64,000 bases of DNA from NCBI GenBank assembly GCA_031291755.1, contig JARLIK010000003.1, positions 1 through 64,000 of the forward strand. The letters are read 5' to 3'. Source of the stretch: Acidocella sp. (GTDB lineage: Bacteria > Pseudomonadota > Alphaproteobacteria > Acetobacterales > Acetobacteraceae). The notes below the pieces were generated by a model, which worked only from the letters and a program-made list of their open reading frames with translations, had not been told where the DNA came from and made no database searches. Every line of letters starts with the position of its first letter. The stretch's first letter is position 1. Below are positions 15,751 through 25,124 of this stretch, in pieces. Made by a program: the position numbers and the translations under genes.

Positions 15751-16212
15751 ATGAACGTCATTCAACGCCTCGCTGACCTCGGCATCACATTGCCCAAACC
15801 GATGATCCCGGTGGGCTCTTACGTGCCGGTTACCATCAGCGGCAATTTCGCGATTGTCAGCGGCCAGTTGCCCGCCATCGACGGCAAGGTGGCCGTCACC
15901 GGCAAGCTCGGCGGCGGGGTTTCGATTGATGAAGGCCAGCACGCCGCGCGGCTTTGCCTGATCAACGTGCTGGCGCAATTGCAGGCGGCCTTGCCAGGTG
16001 GGCTGGACAGCATCACCCGCGTCAGCAGGCTGGGCGGCTTTATCGCTGCCACGGCGGATTTCACCCAGCACGCGGTGGTCATGAACGGCGCTTCGGACCT
16101 CGCATTGGCGGCCTTCGGCGATATTGGCCGGCACGCCCGCGCCACCGTGGGTGTGGCTTCACTGCCGCTCGATGCTGCCGTAGAAGTTGAAGGGACGTTT
16201 TGGCTTGGTTGA
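15751..16212 (+). CDS. RidA family protein (YjgF/YER057c/UK114)
   Basis: Members of this family form trimers and hydrolyse reactive enamines/imines from amino-acid metabolism, or have other ligand-dependent roles. The protein has 153 residues, longer than archetypal RidA (about 128), and belongs to the longer branch with an N-terminal RLADLGITLPKP segment. YVPVTISGNFAIVSGQLP, the central AARLCLINVLAQLQAALPG, and the C-terminal RHARATVGVASLPLDAAVEVEG with the conserved arginine are visible. The start ATG is one base after the TSCPD gene stop, so the two are surely co-translated. Confidence 0.9.
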   Translation: MNVIQRLADLGITLPKPMIPVGSYVPVTISGNFAIVSGQLPAIDGKVAVTGKLGGGVSIDEGQHAARLCLINVLAQLQAALPGGLDSITRVSRLGGFIAATADFTQHAVVMNGASDLALAAFGDIGRHARATVGVASLPLDAAVEVEGTFWLG

Positions 16213-16256
16213 ATATTCTGTGGCATAACCACTGACAAAAGCCATAGGAGACGACT

Positions 16257-16748
16257 TTGCCCCCTGCCAAGCCCTCGTTACCCGACCTAACCGAACGGCC
16301 AGGCCAGGTTGAGTCGAGCGGTGGAATTGATATGGGCATCCTACCCAGCCTGATGGGCTATATGCTCAGGCAAGGTCAGCTCTGCGTTTATCAGGATTTC
16401 TTCCATATCCTCGCCACCGAGAATATCCGCCCGCCGCAATTGTCCATCCTGGAAGTCGTCAGCCGCAATCCCGGTATTCGGCCGTCCGATGTCGCGGAGG
16501 CGATCGGGATCAAGCGCGCCAATCTGGTTCCCTTGGTGACCGCGCTGGAGAAACGCGGATTCCTCACCCGCGCCATGGCCGAGGCTGACCGGCGGGCGCA
16601 GTCTCTGCACGTTACACCGGAGGGGGCTGAAAAATTGCAATATTGGCTCAGCATCGTGCGCCCGCATGAAGACCGGCTGGCAGAGCGGCTAGGGGCGCAT
16701 GGCCGCGAAACCTTGCTGAAGCTGCTGCAAACTTTGGTGCGCGGATGA
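16257..16748 (+). CDS. MarR-family transcriptional regulator
   Basis: A winged-helix regulator of 163 residues. The TTG at 16257 is chosen because TAGGAG (16245-16250) is seven bases before it; an ATG at 16332 would remove 25 residues that are poorly conserved in the family, so it remains possible. The HTH reads RPSDVAEAIGIKRANLVPLVTALEKRGFL and the wing AEADRRAQSLHVTPEG. It lies 44 bases behind the RidA gene on the same strand and may control that pair; the effector is unknown. Confidence 0.82.
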   Translation: MPPAKPSLPDLTERPGQVESSGGIDMGILPSLMGYMLRQGQLCVYQDFFHILATENIRPPQLSILEVVSRNPGIRPSDVAEAIGIKRANLVPLVTALEKRGFLTRAMAEADRRAQSLHVTPEGAEKLQYWLSIVRPHEDRLAERLGAHGRETLLKLLQTLVRG

Positions 16749-16773
16749 GGCGGTCCGGACCGCCGGCCGGGCC

Positions 16774-18711
16774 ATGACCAACCTGACGACGCCCGCTATC
16801 AACCGCCGCCGGCTCGGTAATCTGGCGCTGAATATGGCGCTCGACGGCATTCTGGCATCCGCCGCCGTGGTGATTGCCGGATGGCTGTGTGCGCCCGCCT
16901 CATCATGGCCCGGCGGGCTGGCGCTGGCGGTCGGCGGGGCGGTGGCGATCTGGCTGATCGGCGTGCCGTTTGGTCTCGCGCGCCTGCATTGGCGCTATAC
17001 CTCGATGCGGGATTTAGCTTTGGCCGGCGGGGCGGGTGTCTCCACCGCCGTCCTGCTCATCTTGTTGATCATCGGCTCCGGATTGAGCCTGCCCTCACCA
17101 AGCTATCCGCTGGGATTGATGTTTTCCATGCTGGTCTGTCTGGTGGGGCCCAGAATCGCCTACCGGCTGTGGCGCAACGCCGGCTCATCAAACGCCACAA
17201 AAGCCATGACCAGCGCGCTTCTGGTGGGCAATGGCGAGACGGCGGAGCTATTTCTCGCCGCCCTGGCCTGGTCCGCTGAGCCGACATACCGCGTGACCGG
17301 GCTGATGGCGCTCTCACCCCGCCATACCGGGCGGCGGATGCACGGGCTCGATGTGATCGGGTCTGCCGGACAGGCCGAACAAGTGCTCGACAGGCTAGCC
17401 GCTGCCGGTACCCTGCCGGATTTGCTGATCATCACCGACCCGGATTTTTCCGGCTCGGCCTTGGCCAAGATTCTCGCAGCCGTCGACAAACACGGCGTGC
17501 GGGTCATGCGATCCCCGAACCTGACCACCCTGTCCCCGGCCGGGCAGGGACAACTGCAATTGCAGCCGATCGCCATCGAGGATTTATTGAACCGCCGGCA
17601 GGTGACGCTCGACCGGGACGGCATGGCCCGGTTGATCGCCGGGCGGCGCGTGCTGGTGACCGGAGCGGGCGGCTCGATCGGCGCGGAACTGGCGCGGCAA
17701 GCGGCAGAGTTTGCTCCTGCCTCGTTGATGCTTCTGGATAACGGCGAATTCGCGCTCTGGCAGATCGACCTTGAGCTTTCTGAGAATCACCCCGCCGTGC
17801 CCCGTATTTCAGTGATCGCCGACGTGCGGGATGCCGCCCGAATGGCGGCGCTATGTGCGCAGTTCAAACCTGAGTTGGTGTTCCACGCCGCTGCCCTCAA
17901 ACACGTGCCGATTGTCGAAGCCAATCCGCTTGAGGGCCTGCAAACCAATGTGCTGGGAACTAAATCGGTGGCCGACGCCGCCCGCGCCAGCGGGGCCGCG
18001 CTGATGGTGCTGATTTCCACCGACAAGGCGGTGAATCCAAGCTCAGTAATGGGCGCGACCAAACGCCTCGCCGAACTATATTGCCAGGCGCTGGATGTGG
18101 CTTCCCGCCGGCGAAGCGATGGCATGAGCGTGGTCACGGTAAGATTTGGCAATGTGCTGGGTTCGACTGGTTCCGTGGTGCCGCTGTTCCACCGCCAGCT
18201 TGCGATGGGCGGCCCGCTGACCGTCACCCACCCCGACATGCAACGCTATTTCATGACCGTGCGCGAAGCGGTGGGGCTGGTGCTGCAAGCCTCGGTGGTC
18301 GGGGCGAAAGGCGGCGAGAACATCAAACATGGCGGCATTTTCGTGCTCGACATGGGTGACCCAGTGCGGATTGTTGATCTGGCGAGGCAGATGATCCGGC
18401 TGGCTGGTCTGCGCCCTGACGTTGACATCGGCATCCGCTTCACCGGCCTGCGACCCGGTGAAAAATTGTTTGAGGAATTATTCCACGGCAGCGAGCGGCC
18501 GGTGCCCACCGGCTTTCCCGGCCTCCTGATGGCCAACCCCAGGGTAGCCGACATGGCACAAATACAAGCGGCGCTGGCCGAGATTGCCGCACAAGGCAGC
18601 AACGGCAATACCGCAGCCGCGCTCGCCGTGCTGGCGCGGCTGGTACCGGAATTTGCCCATAATGCCGATGGCGGTGACGCGCCTCTCGCGGTTTACGACA
18701 AGGCGGGTTAA
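16774..18711 (+). CDS. Membrane-bound nucleotide-sugar 4,6-dehydratase (CapD/WbpM/PglF family)
   Basis: This 645-residue protein has four N-terminal transmembrane helices (about residues 10-125), a Rossmann-like CoA-binding region (about 140-260), and a C-terminal extended SDR domain from about 288 (VLVTGAGGSIGAELARQ). The catalytic stretch STDKAVNPSSVMGATKR shows the Met-x-x-x-Lys variant of the usual Tyr-x-x-x-Lys, as in WbpM/FlaA1/PglF dehydratases that convert UDP-GlcNAc to the 4-keto-6-deoxy sugar. HVPIVEANPLEGLQTNVLGT and GLRPGEKLFEELF are further family marks. The DegT aminotransferase gene follows immediately, suggesting synthesis of an aminodeoxy sugar for a surface polysaccharide. 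Confidence 0.9.
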   Translation: MTNLTTPAINRRRLGNLALNMALDGILASAAVVIAGWLCAPASSWPGGLALAVGGAVAIWLIGVPFGLARLHWRYTSMRDLALAGGAGVSTAVLLILLIIGSGLSLPSPSYPLGLMFSMLVCLVGPRIAYRLWRNAGSSNATKAMTSALLVGNGETAELFLAALAWSAEPTYRVTGLMALSPRHTGRRMHGLDVIGSAGQAEQVLDRLAAAGTLPDLLIITDPDFSGSALAKILAAVDKHGVRVMRSPNLTTLSPAGQGQLQLQPIAIEDLLNRRQVTLDRDGMARLIAGRRVLVTGAGGSIGAELARQAAEFAPASLMLLDNGEFALWQIDLELSENHPAVPRISVIADVRDAARMAALCAQFKPELVFHAAALKHVPIVEANPLEGLQTNVLGTKSVADAARASGAALMVLISTDKAVNPSSVMGATKRLAELYCQALDVASRRRSDGMSVVTVRFGNVLGSTGSVVPLFHRQLAMGGPLTVTHPDMQRYFMTVREAVGLVLQASVVGAKGGENIKHGGIFVLDMGDPVRIVDLARQMIRLAGLRPDVDIGIRFTGLRPGEKLFEELFHGSERPVPTGFPGLLMANPRVADMAQIQAALAEIAAQGSNGNTAAALAVLARLVPEFAHNADGGDAPLAVYDKAG

Positions 18712-18721
18712 TCTGACCAAC

Positions 18722-19870
18722 ATGAATGCACCACAATGCGCCGCCATCCCCTTCCTTGACCTGAAAGCCCAGCAAGCCCGGATCGGCCCCGCCTTGCGTA
18801 ACCGGCTCGATGCCGTGCTGGCGCATGGGCAATATATTCTCGGCCCCGAAGTGGCGGAGCTGGAAGACCGCTTAGCTGCCTTCTGCGGGGCTAAATATTG
18901 CGTCGGCGTAAGTTCTGGCACCGACGCGCTGCAAATCGCCATGATGGCAGAAGGCATCGGCCGGGGCGACGCCGTGTTCCTGCCGGCCTTCACCTACACC
19001 GCCACCGCTGAGGTGCCGCTGCTGCTGGGTGCGACGCCGGTCTTCGTTGATGTCGATCCGCGCACCTTCCAAATTGATCTGGCGCATCTCGAGGCCCGCA
19101 TTGCCGATGTGAAGCGCGGCGGTGTTTTAAAACCCCGTGCCGTGGTTGGCGTGGATTTATTCGGCCAACCCGCCGACTGGCCCGGCATCAATGCCATCGC
19201 CGCTCGCGAAAATCTGTTCACCCTGGATGATTGCGCCCAAAGCTTCGGTGCCGTTCTGAACGGCAAGCGCCTGGGCACCGCGGCAGATGCCACCGCCACC
19301 AGCTTCTTTCCCTCCAAGCCGCTGGGCGCTTATGGCGACGGCGGCGCACTGTTCACGGAATCTGCTGAACGTGCCGCCCTGTACCGTTCGCTGCGCACCC
19401 ACGGCGAAGGCACCACCCGCTATGAGGTGATGCGAATTGGCATGAATGGGAGGCTGGACACCATGCAGGCCGCGATTCTCCTGGCCAAACTGGACGTTTT
19501 TGAAGCCGAGATCGCCACCCGCGAAACCATTGCCGGTATCTACGATGCAGCCTTGGCGGATGTTGTGGAAATTCCCGCAAGAATGCTAAATTCTACCAGC
19601 GCCTGGGCGGTTTATGCCATTTTATTGGCCGACACCGGCAGCCGCGAGGCCGTGCAGGCGGCATTACGATCTGAAAATATCGCCAGCGCCGTGTATTATC
19701 CACGCCCGCTGCACCGCCAGCCGGCCTACACCTCCTGCCATGACGGCGCTGCCCTGCCGGTCTCCGAGAGTATCAGCGAGCGGATCATGGCGTTGCCGAT
19801 CCACCCAGACTTAACCACCGCGCAAGCCGCCCGTGTCGCCGCGACTGTGCGTGCTGCTCTGGGGGCTTAA
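18722..19870 (+). CDS. DegT/DnrJ/EryC1/StrS family aminotransferase
   Basis: This is a PLP-dependent sugar aminotransferase of 382 residues from the ATG at 18722; a longer reading from 18584 overlaps the dehydratase gene and lacks support. IPFLDLKAQ starts the fold; SSGTDALQIAMMA and the PAFTYTATAEVPLLLGATPVFVDVD segment form the cofactor pocket; DDCAQSFGA holds the pyridoxal nitrogen-binding aspartate; FFPSKPLGAYGDGG carries the Schiff-base lysine. Substrate is likely the 4-keto sugar made by the neighbouring dehydratase. It starts 11 bases after that gene. Confidence 0.92.
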   Translation: MNAPQCAAIPFLDLKAQQARIGPALRNRLDAVLAHGQYILGPEVAELEDRLAAFCGAKYCVGVSSGTDALQIAMMAEGIGRGDAVFLPAFTYTATAEVPLLLGATPVFVDVDPRTFQIDLAHLEARIADVKRGGVLKPRAVVGVDLFGQPADWPGINAIAARENLFTLDDCAQSFGAVLNGKRLGTAADATATSFFPSKPLGAYGDGGALFTESAERAALYRSLRTHGEGTTRYEVMRIGMNGRLDTMQAAILLAKLDVFEAEIATRETIAGIYDAALADVVEIPARMLNSTSAWAVYAILLADTGSREAVQAALRSENIASAVYYPRPLHRQPAYTSCHDGAALPVSESISERIMALPIHPDLTTAQAARVAATVRAALGA

Positions 19871-19875
19871 CGCCG

Positions 19876-20826
19876 ATGCCACGCGGCGATCTGTTCCCCG
19901 AAATCGGGCCGTACGAGACTGGTTACCTGCCGCTGTCAGGCGAGCACGTGATGTACTGGGAGCAGGTGGGCAACCCGCGCGGCAAGCCGGTGCTGTTCCT
20001 GCATGGCGGCCCGGGTGCGGGTGCCGGAGCGGTGCACCGGCGGTTTTTCGACCCCTCGATCTGGCGGGTCATTATTTTCGACCAGCGCGGCGCCGGACGC
20101 TCCAAGCCGCTCGGCAGCATAGCCGCCAACACCACGCCGCATTTGGTCGAAGACATCGAATCCCTGCGTAAGTTTCTGGGCATCGAGCGGCTTTTGCTGT
20201 TCGGCGGCTCCTGGGGCTCCACCCTCGCTCTGGCCTACGCGCAGGCCCACCCGGAAGCGGTTATGGGCTTGGTGCTGCGCGGCATCTTCCTGGGCCGCCC
20301 CGAGGAGGTGGACTGGTTCCTCTATGGCATGGCCAGAGTCTTCCCGGACGCTCATGCCGCCTTTGCGCAGTTCCTTCCCGAAGCCGAGCGCGGCGATTTG
20401 CTGAAAAGCTACCTCGCCCGGCTGATCAACCCTGACCCGGAAATTCACGGCCCGGCGGCCCGTACCTGGAGCATCTATGAAGGTTCCTGTTCCACCTTGC
20501 TGCCCAGCGTCGAAGCGGTCTCGGCATTCGCCCAGGACCGCGCCGCCATCGGCCTGGCCCGCATCGAGGCACATTATTTTGAACATAATTTATTCCTCCC
20601 CGAGGGCGGGCTGCTGGCCCATATGGCAGCACTCCGGCAGATCCCCGGCGAGATTGTGCAGGGCCGTTACGACATGATTTGTCCTGCAAAATCAGCGTTC
20701 GACCTGATGGCAGCCTGGCCATCCGCGCGGCTGACCTTGGTGCCGGACGCTGGCCATTCAGCGCTTGAGCCTGGTATTCGCACAGCGCTGATCGCCGCGC
20801 TGGAGCGTTGCCGCGCCTTGACGTGA
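19876..20826 (+). CDS. pip: Proline iminopeptidase (S33)
   Basis: The alpha/beta-hydrolase of 316 residues removes N-terminal proline from peptides. FLHGGPGAGAG provides the oxyanion hole, FDQRGAGRSKP and the nucleophile elbow GGSWGS (catalytic serine) are typical, and the acid and histidine fit QGRYDMICP and DAGHSALEP near the C-terminus. The DNTTPHLVEDIE-like segment of the family appears as ANTTPHLVEDIE. It begins five bases after the aminotransferase gene, so it is transcribed with the sugar genes, though a metabolic link is not obvious. Confidence 0.93.
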   Translation: MPRGDLFPEIGPYETGYLPLSGEHVMYWEQVGNPRGKPVLFLHGGPGAGAGAVHRRFFDPSIWRVIIFDQRGAGRSKPLGSIAANTTPHLVEDIESLRKFLGIERLLLFGGSWGSTLALAYAQAHPEAVMGLVLRGIFLGRPEEVDWFLYGMARVFPDAHAAFAQFLPEAERGDLLKSYLARLINPDPEIHGPAARTWSIYEGSCSTLLPSVEAVSAFAQDRAAIGLARIEAHYFEHNLFLPEGGLLAHMAALRQIPGEIVQGRYDMICPAKSAFDLMAAWPSARLTLVPDAGHSALEPGIRTALIAALERCRALT

Positions 20827-20884
20827 CCATGATTCCGCCATCAAGTCCCGCCAGCATAAAAACCACAAAAACTTGGAGGGCTCG

Positions 20885-21871
20885 GTGAAGATTTCGAGAC
20901 GGTGGTTATTGGCTGCATCTGCGGCTTTTCCAGCCAGCCGCGCCTTGGCCGCGCCTGCTCTCACCAAGGCTTGGCCCCAGGCTATATTGATGGCCACCGG
21001 TCGTCCCGGCGGCGCGTATGATATCTACGGCGCAGCCTGGGGGCGCGTTGCGCAACAAGCCAGCGGCGTGACGATTGCCTACCGTGCCTCCGGCGGCGCT
21101 GCTGCTGATATTCTGCTGATCGAACAAAACGCCGCGCAACTGGGCATGACAACCGTCACTGTGGCGGACCAGGCCCGCACCGGCACCGGCCGTTGGACAG
21201 CGGGGGTCAAGTTTGGCGCCTTCCGGGCCTTGTTCCCCATGTTTCCCTCAATTCTGCAAATCGTCACGCCCAGCGGCAACGGCATCACCTCGCTGGCGGG
21301 CCTTGCCAACCGGGTCATTGGGGTGGGGCCGGATGGCGGCAGCGGCGCATCCGCGATATCTGATATTTTTGCTGCTCTCGGCGTTATCCCGGCACAGACC
21401 CTCGCGGGCGACTATCTCAACCAGTTGCATGATATGGTCGCCGGCCGTTTGGATGCCTGCGCCTTCATCGGCGCACCGCCCCTGCCGGCAATCCGCCAGA
21501 TTGCAGAGACCAAGCAACTGGGCATCATCGGCTTCACCCAAGCCGAAGCCGCGCAGGTGGCACGGACCACGCCGGGGCTGAGCGCCATAACGATTCCGGC
21601 GAATACGTTTCCGCGGCAATCCATGGCGATTGCCAGTGTAGGTACCGCCAATTTTGCCATCGGTGCGGCGCATCTACCCGATGAACTGGTCCACGCGATC
21701 ACCCTTGCTGCGATGCGTAATCAGGCCAGCCTGGAACGGGTAGTGCCAGCAGCACGTATGTTCAACGCACCGAGCATGGCCGCACCTGGGGAAATGCCGT
21801 TCCACCCCGGCGCTGCCGCGGCTTTACGCAGCCTTGGCATGGCTGTTCCGGCAAAATTTGTCGCCAGCTAG
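20885..21871 (+). CDS. TAXI-family TRAP transporter substrate-binding protein
   Basis: This 328-residue periplasmic protein starts at the GTG at 20885, four bases after GGAGGG. The leader [22 protein letters not shown] has a twin-arginine-like SRRWLL motif. The body shows TAXI features: [59 protein letters not shown] and [16 protein letters not shown] proteins bring substrates such as glutamate or dicarboxylates to a 4TM/12TM TRAP permease, but no permease gene is nearby. Its stop overlaps the convergent lolD stop by four bases. Confidence 0.87.
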   Translation: MKISRRWLLAASAAFPASRALAAPALTKAWPQAILMATGRPGGAYDIYGAAWGRVAQQASGVTIAYRASGGAAADILLIEQNAAQLGMTTVTVADQARTGTGRWTAGVKFGAFRALFPMFPSILQIVTPSGNGITSLAGLANRVIGVGPDGGSGASAISDIFAALGVIPAQTLAGDYLNQLHDMVAGRLDACAFIGAPPLPAIRQIAETKQLGIIGFTQAEAAQVARTTPGLSAITIPANTFPRQSMAIASVGTANFAIGAAHLPDELVHAITLAAMRNQASLERVVPAARMFNAPSMAAPGEMPFHPGAAAALRSLGMAVPAKFVAS

Positions 21872-22542
21872 ATAAGCTTGCCGCCGGCCAATGTGAGTTG
21901 TCGGTCCATGCGTTTGGCCAACTCCGGATTATGCGTGGCAATCAGCGCCGCAACATTTTCTGAACGCACGATGCGCAGCAATTCGCTGAACACAATTTCA
22001 GCGGTAGCGACATCTAAATTGCCAGTCGGCTCATCGGCCAGCAACAAGGCCGGCGCATTGGCCAGCGCCCGCGCAATGGCAACGCGCTGTTGTTCACCAC
22101 CGGAGAGTTTACCAGGCAGGTGATCAGCGCGAGCAGCCAAGCCCAATTTAGTGAGCAATTCCATCGCGCGTTTTTCAGCTTCGGCCTTGGATTTTCCAGC
22201 GATCATCTGCGGCAGCACGACATTTTCGAGCGCTGAAAATTCCGCCAGCAGATGGTGAAACTGATACACAATGCCGATGGTATGCAGCCGGATATTGGTG
22301 CGCTCGGTATCACCTAATGTTCCCGCATCCGCACCATTGATGATCACGGCGCCGCCATCAGGCTTTTCCAACAACCCAGCCAAATGGAGCAATGTTGACT
22401 TGCCAGAACCGGAGGGCGCGACCAGCGCCACGATTTCACCGCGACGCAAATCCAGGTTTGCGCCATCCAAAACCGTCAGCGCCTCGCTCTCACTTTTATA
22501 GGTGCGAACGAGGTTTTGAAGTTGCAGTAAAAAATCACTCAC
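21868..22542 (-). CDS. lolD: Lipoprotein-releasing system ATP-binding protein LolD
   Basis: This is the ATPase of the LolCDE complex that extracts lipoproteins from the inner membrane and hands them to LolA. The 224-residue protein starts at the GTG at 22542, overlapping the lolC stop; an upstream start at 22566 is less likely. Walker A is APSGSGKST (Ala in place of the first Gly), the Q-loop is [16 protein letters not shown], the signature [15 protein letters not shown], Walker [14 protein letters not shown], and the H-loop ATHN. The MacB/LolD-type FHHLL is diagnostic. LolA is encoded at 2.8-3.5 kb. Confidence 0.95.
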   Translation of the reverse strand: MSDFLLQLQNLVRTYKSESEALTVLDGANLDLRRGEIVALVAPSGSGKSTLLHLAGLLEKPDGGAVIINGADAGTLGDTERTNIRLHTIGIVYQFHHLLAEFSALENVVLPQMIAGKSKAEAEKRAMELLTKLGLAARADHLPGKLSGGEQQRVAIARALANAPALLLADEPTGNLDVATAEIVFSELLRIVRSENVAALIATHNPELAKRMDRQLTLAGGKLI

Positions 22543-23785
22543 GGCGCAGTGCCTCGATTGGGTCAATGCGGGCGGCCCGCCAGCTTGGGTAGATGGTGGC
22601 GAGAAGCGATAGCGCTAACGACATCAAAAGTACTTCAGTCACCTGATGCCAATCCAGCTTGGCCGGCAATTGCTCGAGGTAATATACGGTCGGGTCAAAC
22701 AACGGCGTGCCCGTGATCTTCTGCACAAACTGCCGAATATTTTCGATGTAAGCGCAAAATATCGTGCCAAGACCAAAACCAATGAAGGTGCCCAAAAACC
22801 CCACCGAGGCGCCGCACATTAAAAATATCCGCAATATCGCGCCGGAACTCGCCCCCATGGTGCGTAAAATCGCAATGTCACGGGCTTTGTCCTTTACCAT
22901 CATAATAAGCGAGGAGATCACGTTGAACGCCGCCACCAAAATGATAAGCGTGAGGATCAGGAACATCACATTGCCCTCCACCGTCACGGCGGCGAGGAAA
23001 CTATCGTTGTTTTGACGCCAATCTAGAATCCGCATCGGCGTACTGGCTAAAGTGGTCTGGATGGCTTGTTTGATTGCGTCATCGTGATCCGGGTCAGTGA
23101 CATAAACCTGAATTTGCGTCGCGGCATTGGGTTGCTGGAATAAAGTTTGGGCGGCCTGCAGCGGGATGAACACAAAGCTTGAATCATATTGCTGCATCCC
23201 GGTTTCAAACACCGCGACAACTTTGAAGCTCTGGATGCTGGGAATTGTGCCGATGATGGTGGCTTTGCCTTGCGGTAAAATAAGCTGGATGGTTGAGCCA
23301 ACCGTCAGACCAAACTGACTGGCCAGCCCGCCACCAATCGCAATCACACCATCGCCGGTCAGGTCGCTTAAATTACCGGAGATCACATGGTTGGAAACAG
23401 TCGGCAAAGCCGCCAGCCCCTGCGGGGTAATGCCGCGTGCAATACCGCCCAGGGCACCACCTTGCGGGCCGGACATCAAAACCTCGCCTTGCACAATGGG
23501 GAAGGCGGCGGTCACGCCAGGGATTTTTAGAATCCGGCTGGAAATATCATCATAATTCGTCAGCGGCTGCCCCGCGGCATAAACCCCGATATCGCCGTTC
23601 AGCCCAAGGATTTGTGATAGCAATTCCTGCCGAAAGCCATTCATCACGCTCATCACGATGATCAGGGTCGCCACACCCAACGCGATGCCAACCAGCGAGA
23701 AAATCGCGATAACGGAAACGAAGCGCTCGCCGCGCCGGGCCCGCAAGTAGCGTGCGGCAACCTTGCGCTCAAACGGACCAAACAT
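22535..23785 (-). CDS. lolC: Lipoprotein-releasing ABC transporter permease LolC/LolE (LolF-like)
   Basis: The 416-residue protein has an N-terminal cytoplasmic segment ([43 protein letters not shown] is the first helix region), a large periplasmic domain (about residues 50-270) and three C-terminal helices with the FtsX-like fold ([39 protein letters not shown]). A single permease gene, rather than separate lolC and lolE, is usual outside gammaproteobacteria and would work as a dimer. Its ATG overlaps the proS stop (TAATG). Confidence 0.94.
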   Translation of the reverse strand: MFGPFERKVAARYLRARRGERFVSVIAIFSLVGIALGVATLIIVMSVMNGFRQELLSQILGLNGDIGVYAAGQPLTNYDDISSRILKIPGVTAAFPIVQGEVLMSGPQGGALGGIARGITPQGLAALPTVSNHVISGNLSDLTGDGVIAIGGGLASQFGLTVGSTIQLILPQGKATIIGTIPSIQSFKVVAVFETGMQQYDSSFVFIPLQAAQTLFQQPNAATQIQVYVTDPDHDDAIKQAIQTTLASTPMRILDWRQNNDSFLAAVTVEGNVMFLILTLIILVAAFNVISSLIMMVKDKARDIAILRTMGASSGAILRIFLMCGASVGFLGTFIGFGLGTIFCAYIENIRQFVQKITGTPLFDPTVYYLEQLPAKLDWHQVTEVLLMSLALSLLATIYPSWRAARIDPIEALRRE

Positions 23786-25089
23786 TAACCGCGGACTTTC
23801 GCGATGGCTTCAGCGACCGGCAGTTCAAACCGCTCGCCGGTGGCACGGCGCTTTAATTCCACTTGTCCATTGGCAGCGCCACGCGGGCCGACGATGATCT
23901 GCCACGGATGGCCCATCAAATCCGCCTCAGCGAATTTCGCCCCGGCACGTTCCTCGCGGTCATCATACAGACAATCCGCGCCAAAAATGGCGTGCAGGGA
24001 TTCACAAATTTCACCGGTGACAGCATCACCCTGACGCAAATTCAAAATGCCCACGCGGAACGGCGCAATTGCATCCGGCCAGACAATGCCGGCCTCATCA
24101 TGCCGCGCCTCGATAATTGCGCCCACCAGTCGGGAAACGCCGATGCCGTAGCTGCCCATTTCAGGGAATAACTTTGCACCATCCGGGCCGATGACACTGT
24201 AGTTCATCGACTCCGAATATTTTTTGCCGAAGTAGAAAATCTGCCCCACTTCAATTCCCCTGCCCTCGCGCTTGCGCTCGTCAGGAATGGCCGCCCAGGC
24301 ACCGAGGTCATGCTTCTCATCGGTGGCGGCATATTTGGTGGTCATGGAGTCATAAAAATCCTCGAGCGCTGCAGGCTCGTAGCCAACACCCAGAGCATCA
24401 CCAGCCTCAAATTCCGCGTCATAGAACACGCCGCTCTCGCCGGTAGGCGCCAGAATATGAAATTCATGGCTTAAATCCCCGCCGATCTGGCCGGTATCAG
24501 CGCGCATTGGAATCGCAGTAATACCAATCCGTTGAAACGTGCGCATATAAGCCAGCATCATCTTCTTATAACTGAGCAATGCGCCGGCATAATCAAGGTC
24601 GAAGCTATAGGCATCCTTCATCAAAAATTCGCGGCCCCGCAGCACGCCAAAACGCGGCCGCACTTCATCGCGGAATTTCCATTGGATATGATAGGGAATT
24701 TGCGGCAGGTCGCGGTAGCTCTTGGTGGTATCACGCAAAATTGCGGTGATCATTTCTTCATTGGTCGGGCCGTACAGCAATTCGCGCTCATGGCGGTCGG
24801 TAATGCGCAGCATCTCCTTGCCATAGGCATCGTAGCGCCCGCTCTCGCGCCATAAATCAGCGCTCTGGATGGTGGGCATCAGCAATTCCTGCGCGCCCGC
24901 CGCATCCTGCTCCTCACGCACGATCTGCGCGATTTTATTCAGCACCTTCAGCCCCGCCGGTAGCCAGGCATAGATGCCGGATGCCATCTGCCGCACCAGC
25001 CCGGCACGCAGCATCAGCCGGTGCGAAGCGATCTGTGCCTCGGCCGGGGTTTCCTTCAAGGTGGGGATCAAAGATTGAGACAGGCGCAT
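23785..25089 (-). CDS. proS: Prolyl-tRNA synthetase (short alphaproteobacterial type)
   Basis: This class II synthetase of 434 residues lacks the large editing insertion found in Escherichia coli ProS (572 residues), as is typical for alphaproteobacteria. It starts [34 protein letters not shown]; motif 2 lies around [26 protein letters not shown] and motif 3 around [16 protein letters not shown], followed by the anticodon-binding domain ([41 protein letters not shown]). It charges tRNA-Pro. proS-lolC-lolD form one transcript. Confidence 0.96.
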   Translation of the reverse strand: MRLSQSLIPTLKETPAEAQIASHRLMLRAGLVRQMASGIYAWLPAGLKVLNKIAQIVREEQDAAGAQELLMPTIQSADLWRESGRYDAYGKEMLRITDRHERELLYGPTNEEMITAILRDTTKSYRDLPQIPYHIQWKFRDEVRPRFGVLRGREFLMKDAYSFDLDYAGALLSYKKMMLAYMRTFQRIGITAIPMRADTGQIGGDLSHEFHILAPTGESGVFYDAEFEAGDALGVGYEPAALEDFYDSMTTKYAATDEKHDLGAWAAIPDERKREGRGIEVGQIFYFGKKYSESMNYSVIGPDGAKLFPEMGSYGIGVSRLVGAIIEARHDEAGIVWPDAIAPFRVGILNLRQGDAVTGEICESLHAIFGADCLYDDREERAGAKFAEADLMGHPWQIIVGPRGAANGQVELKRRATGERFELPVAEAIAKVRG

Positions 25090-25124
25090 GAAATACCTTC
25101 GGCTATACGATTTCGCTTGCGTGC

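Noticed and set aside
22440-22470. Ala for Gly at the first position of the LolD Walker A motif (APSGSGKST)
   Set aside because: As far as I recall this form is common in alphaproteobacterial LolD; the rest of the motif is intact, so it does not suggest loss of function.
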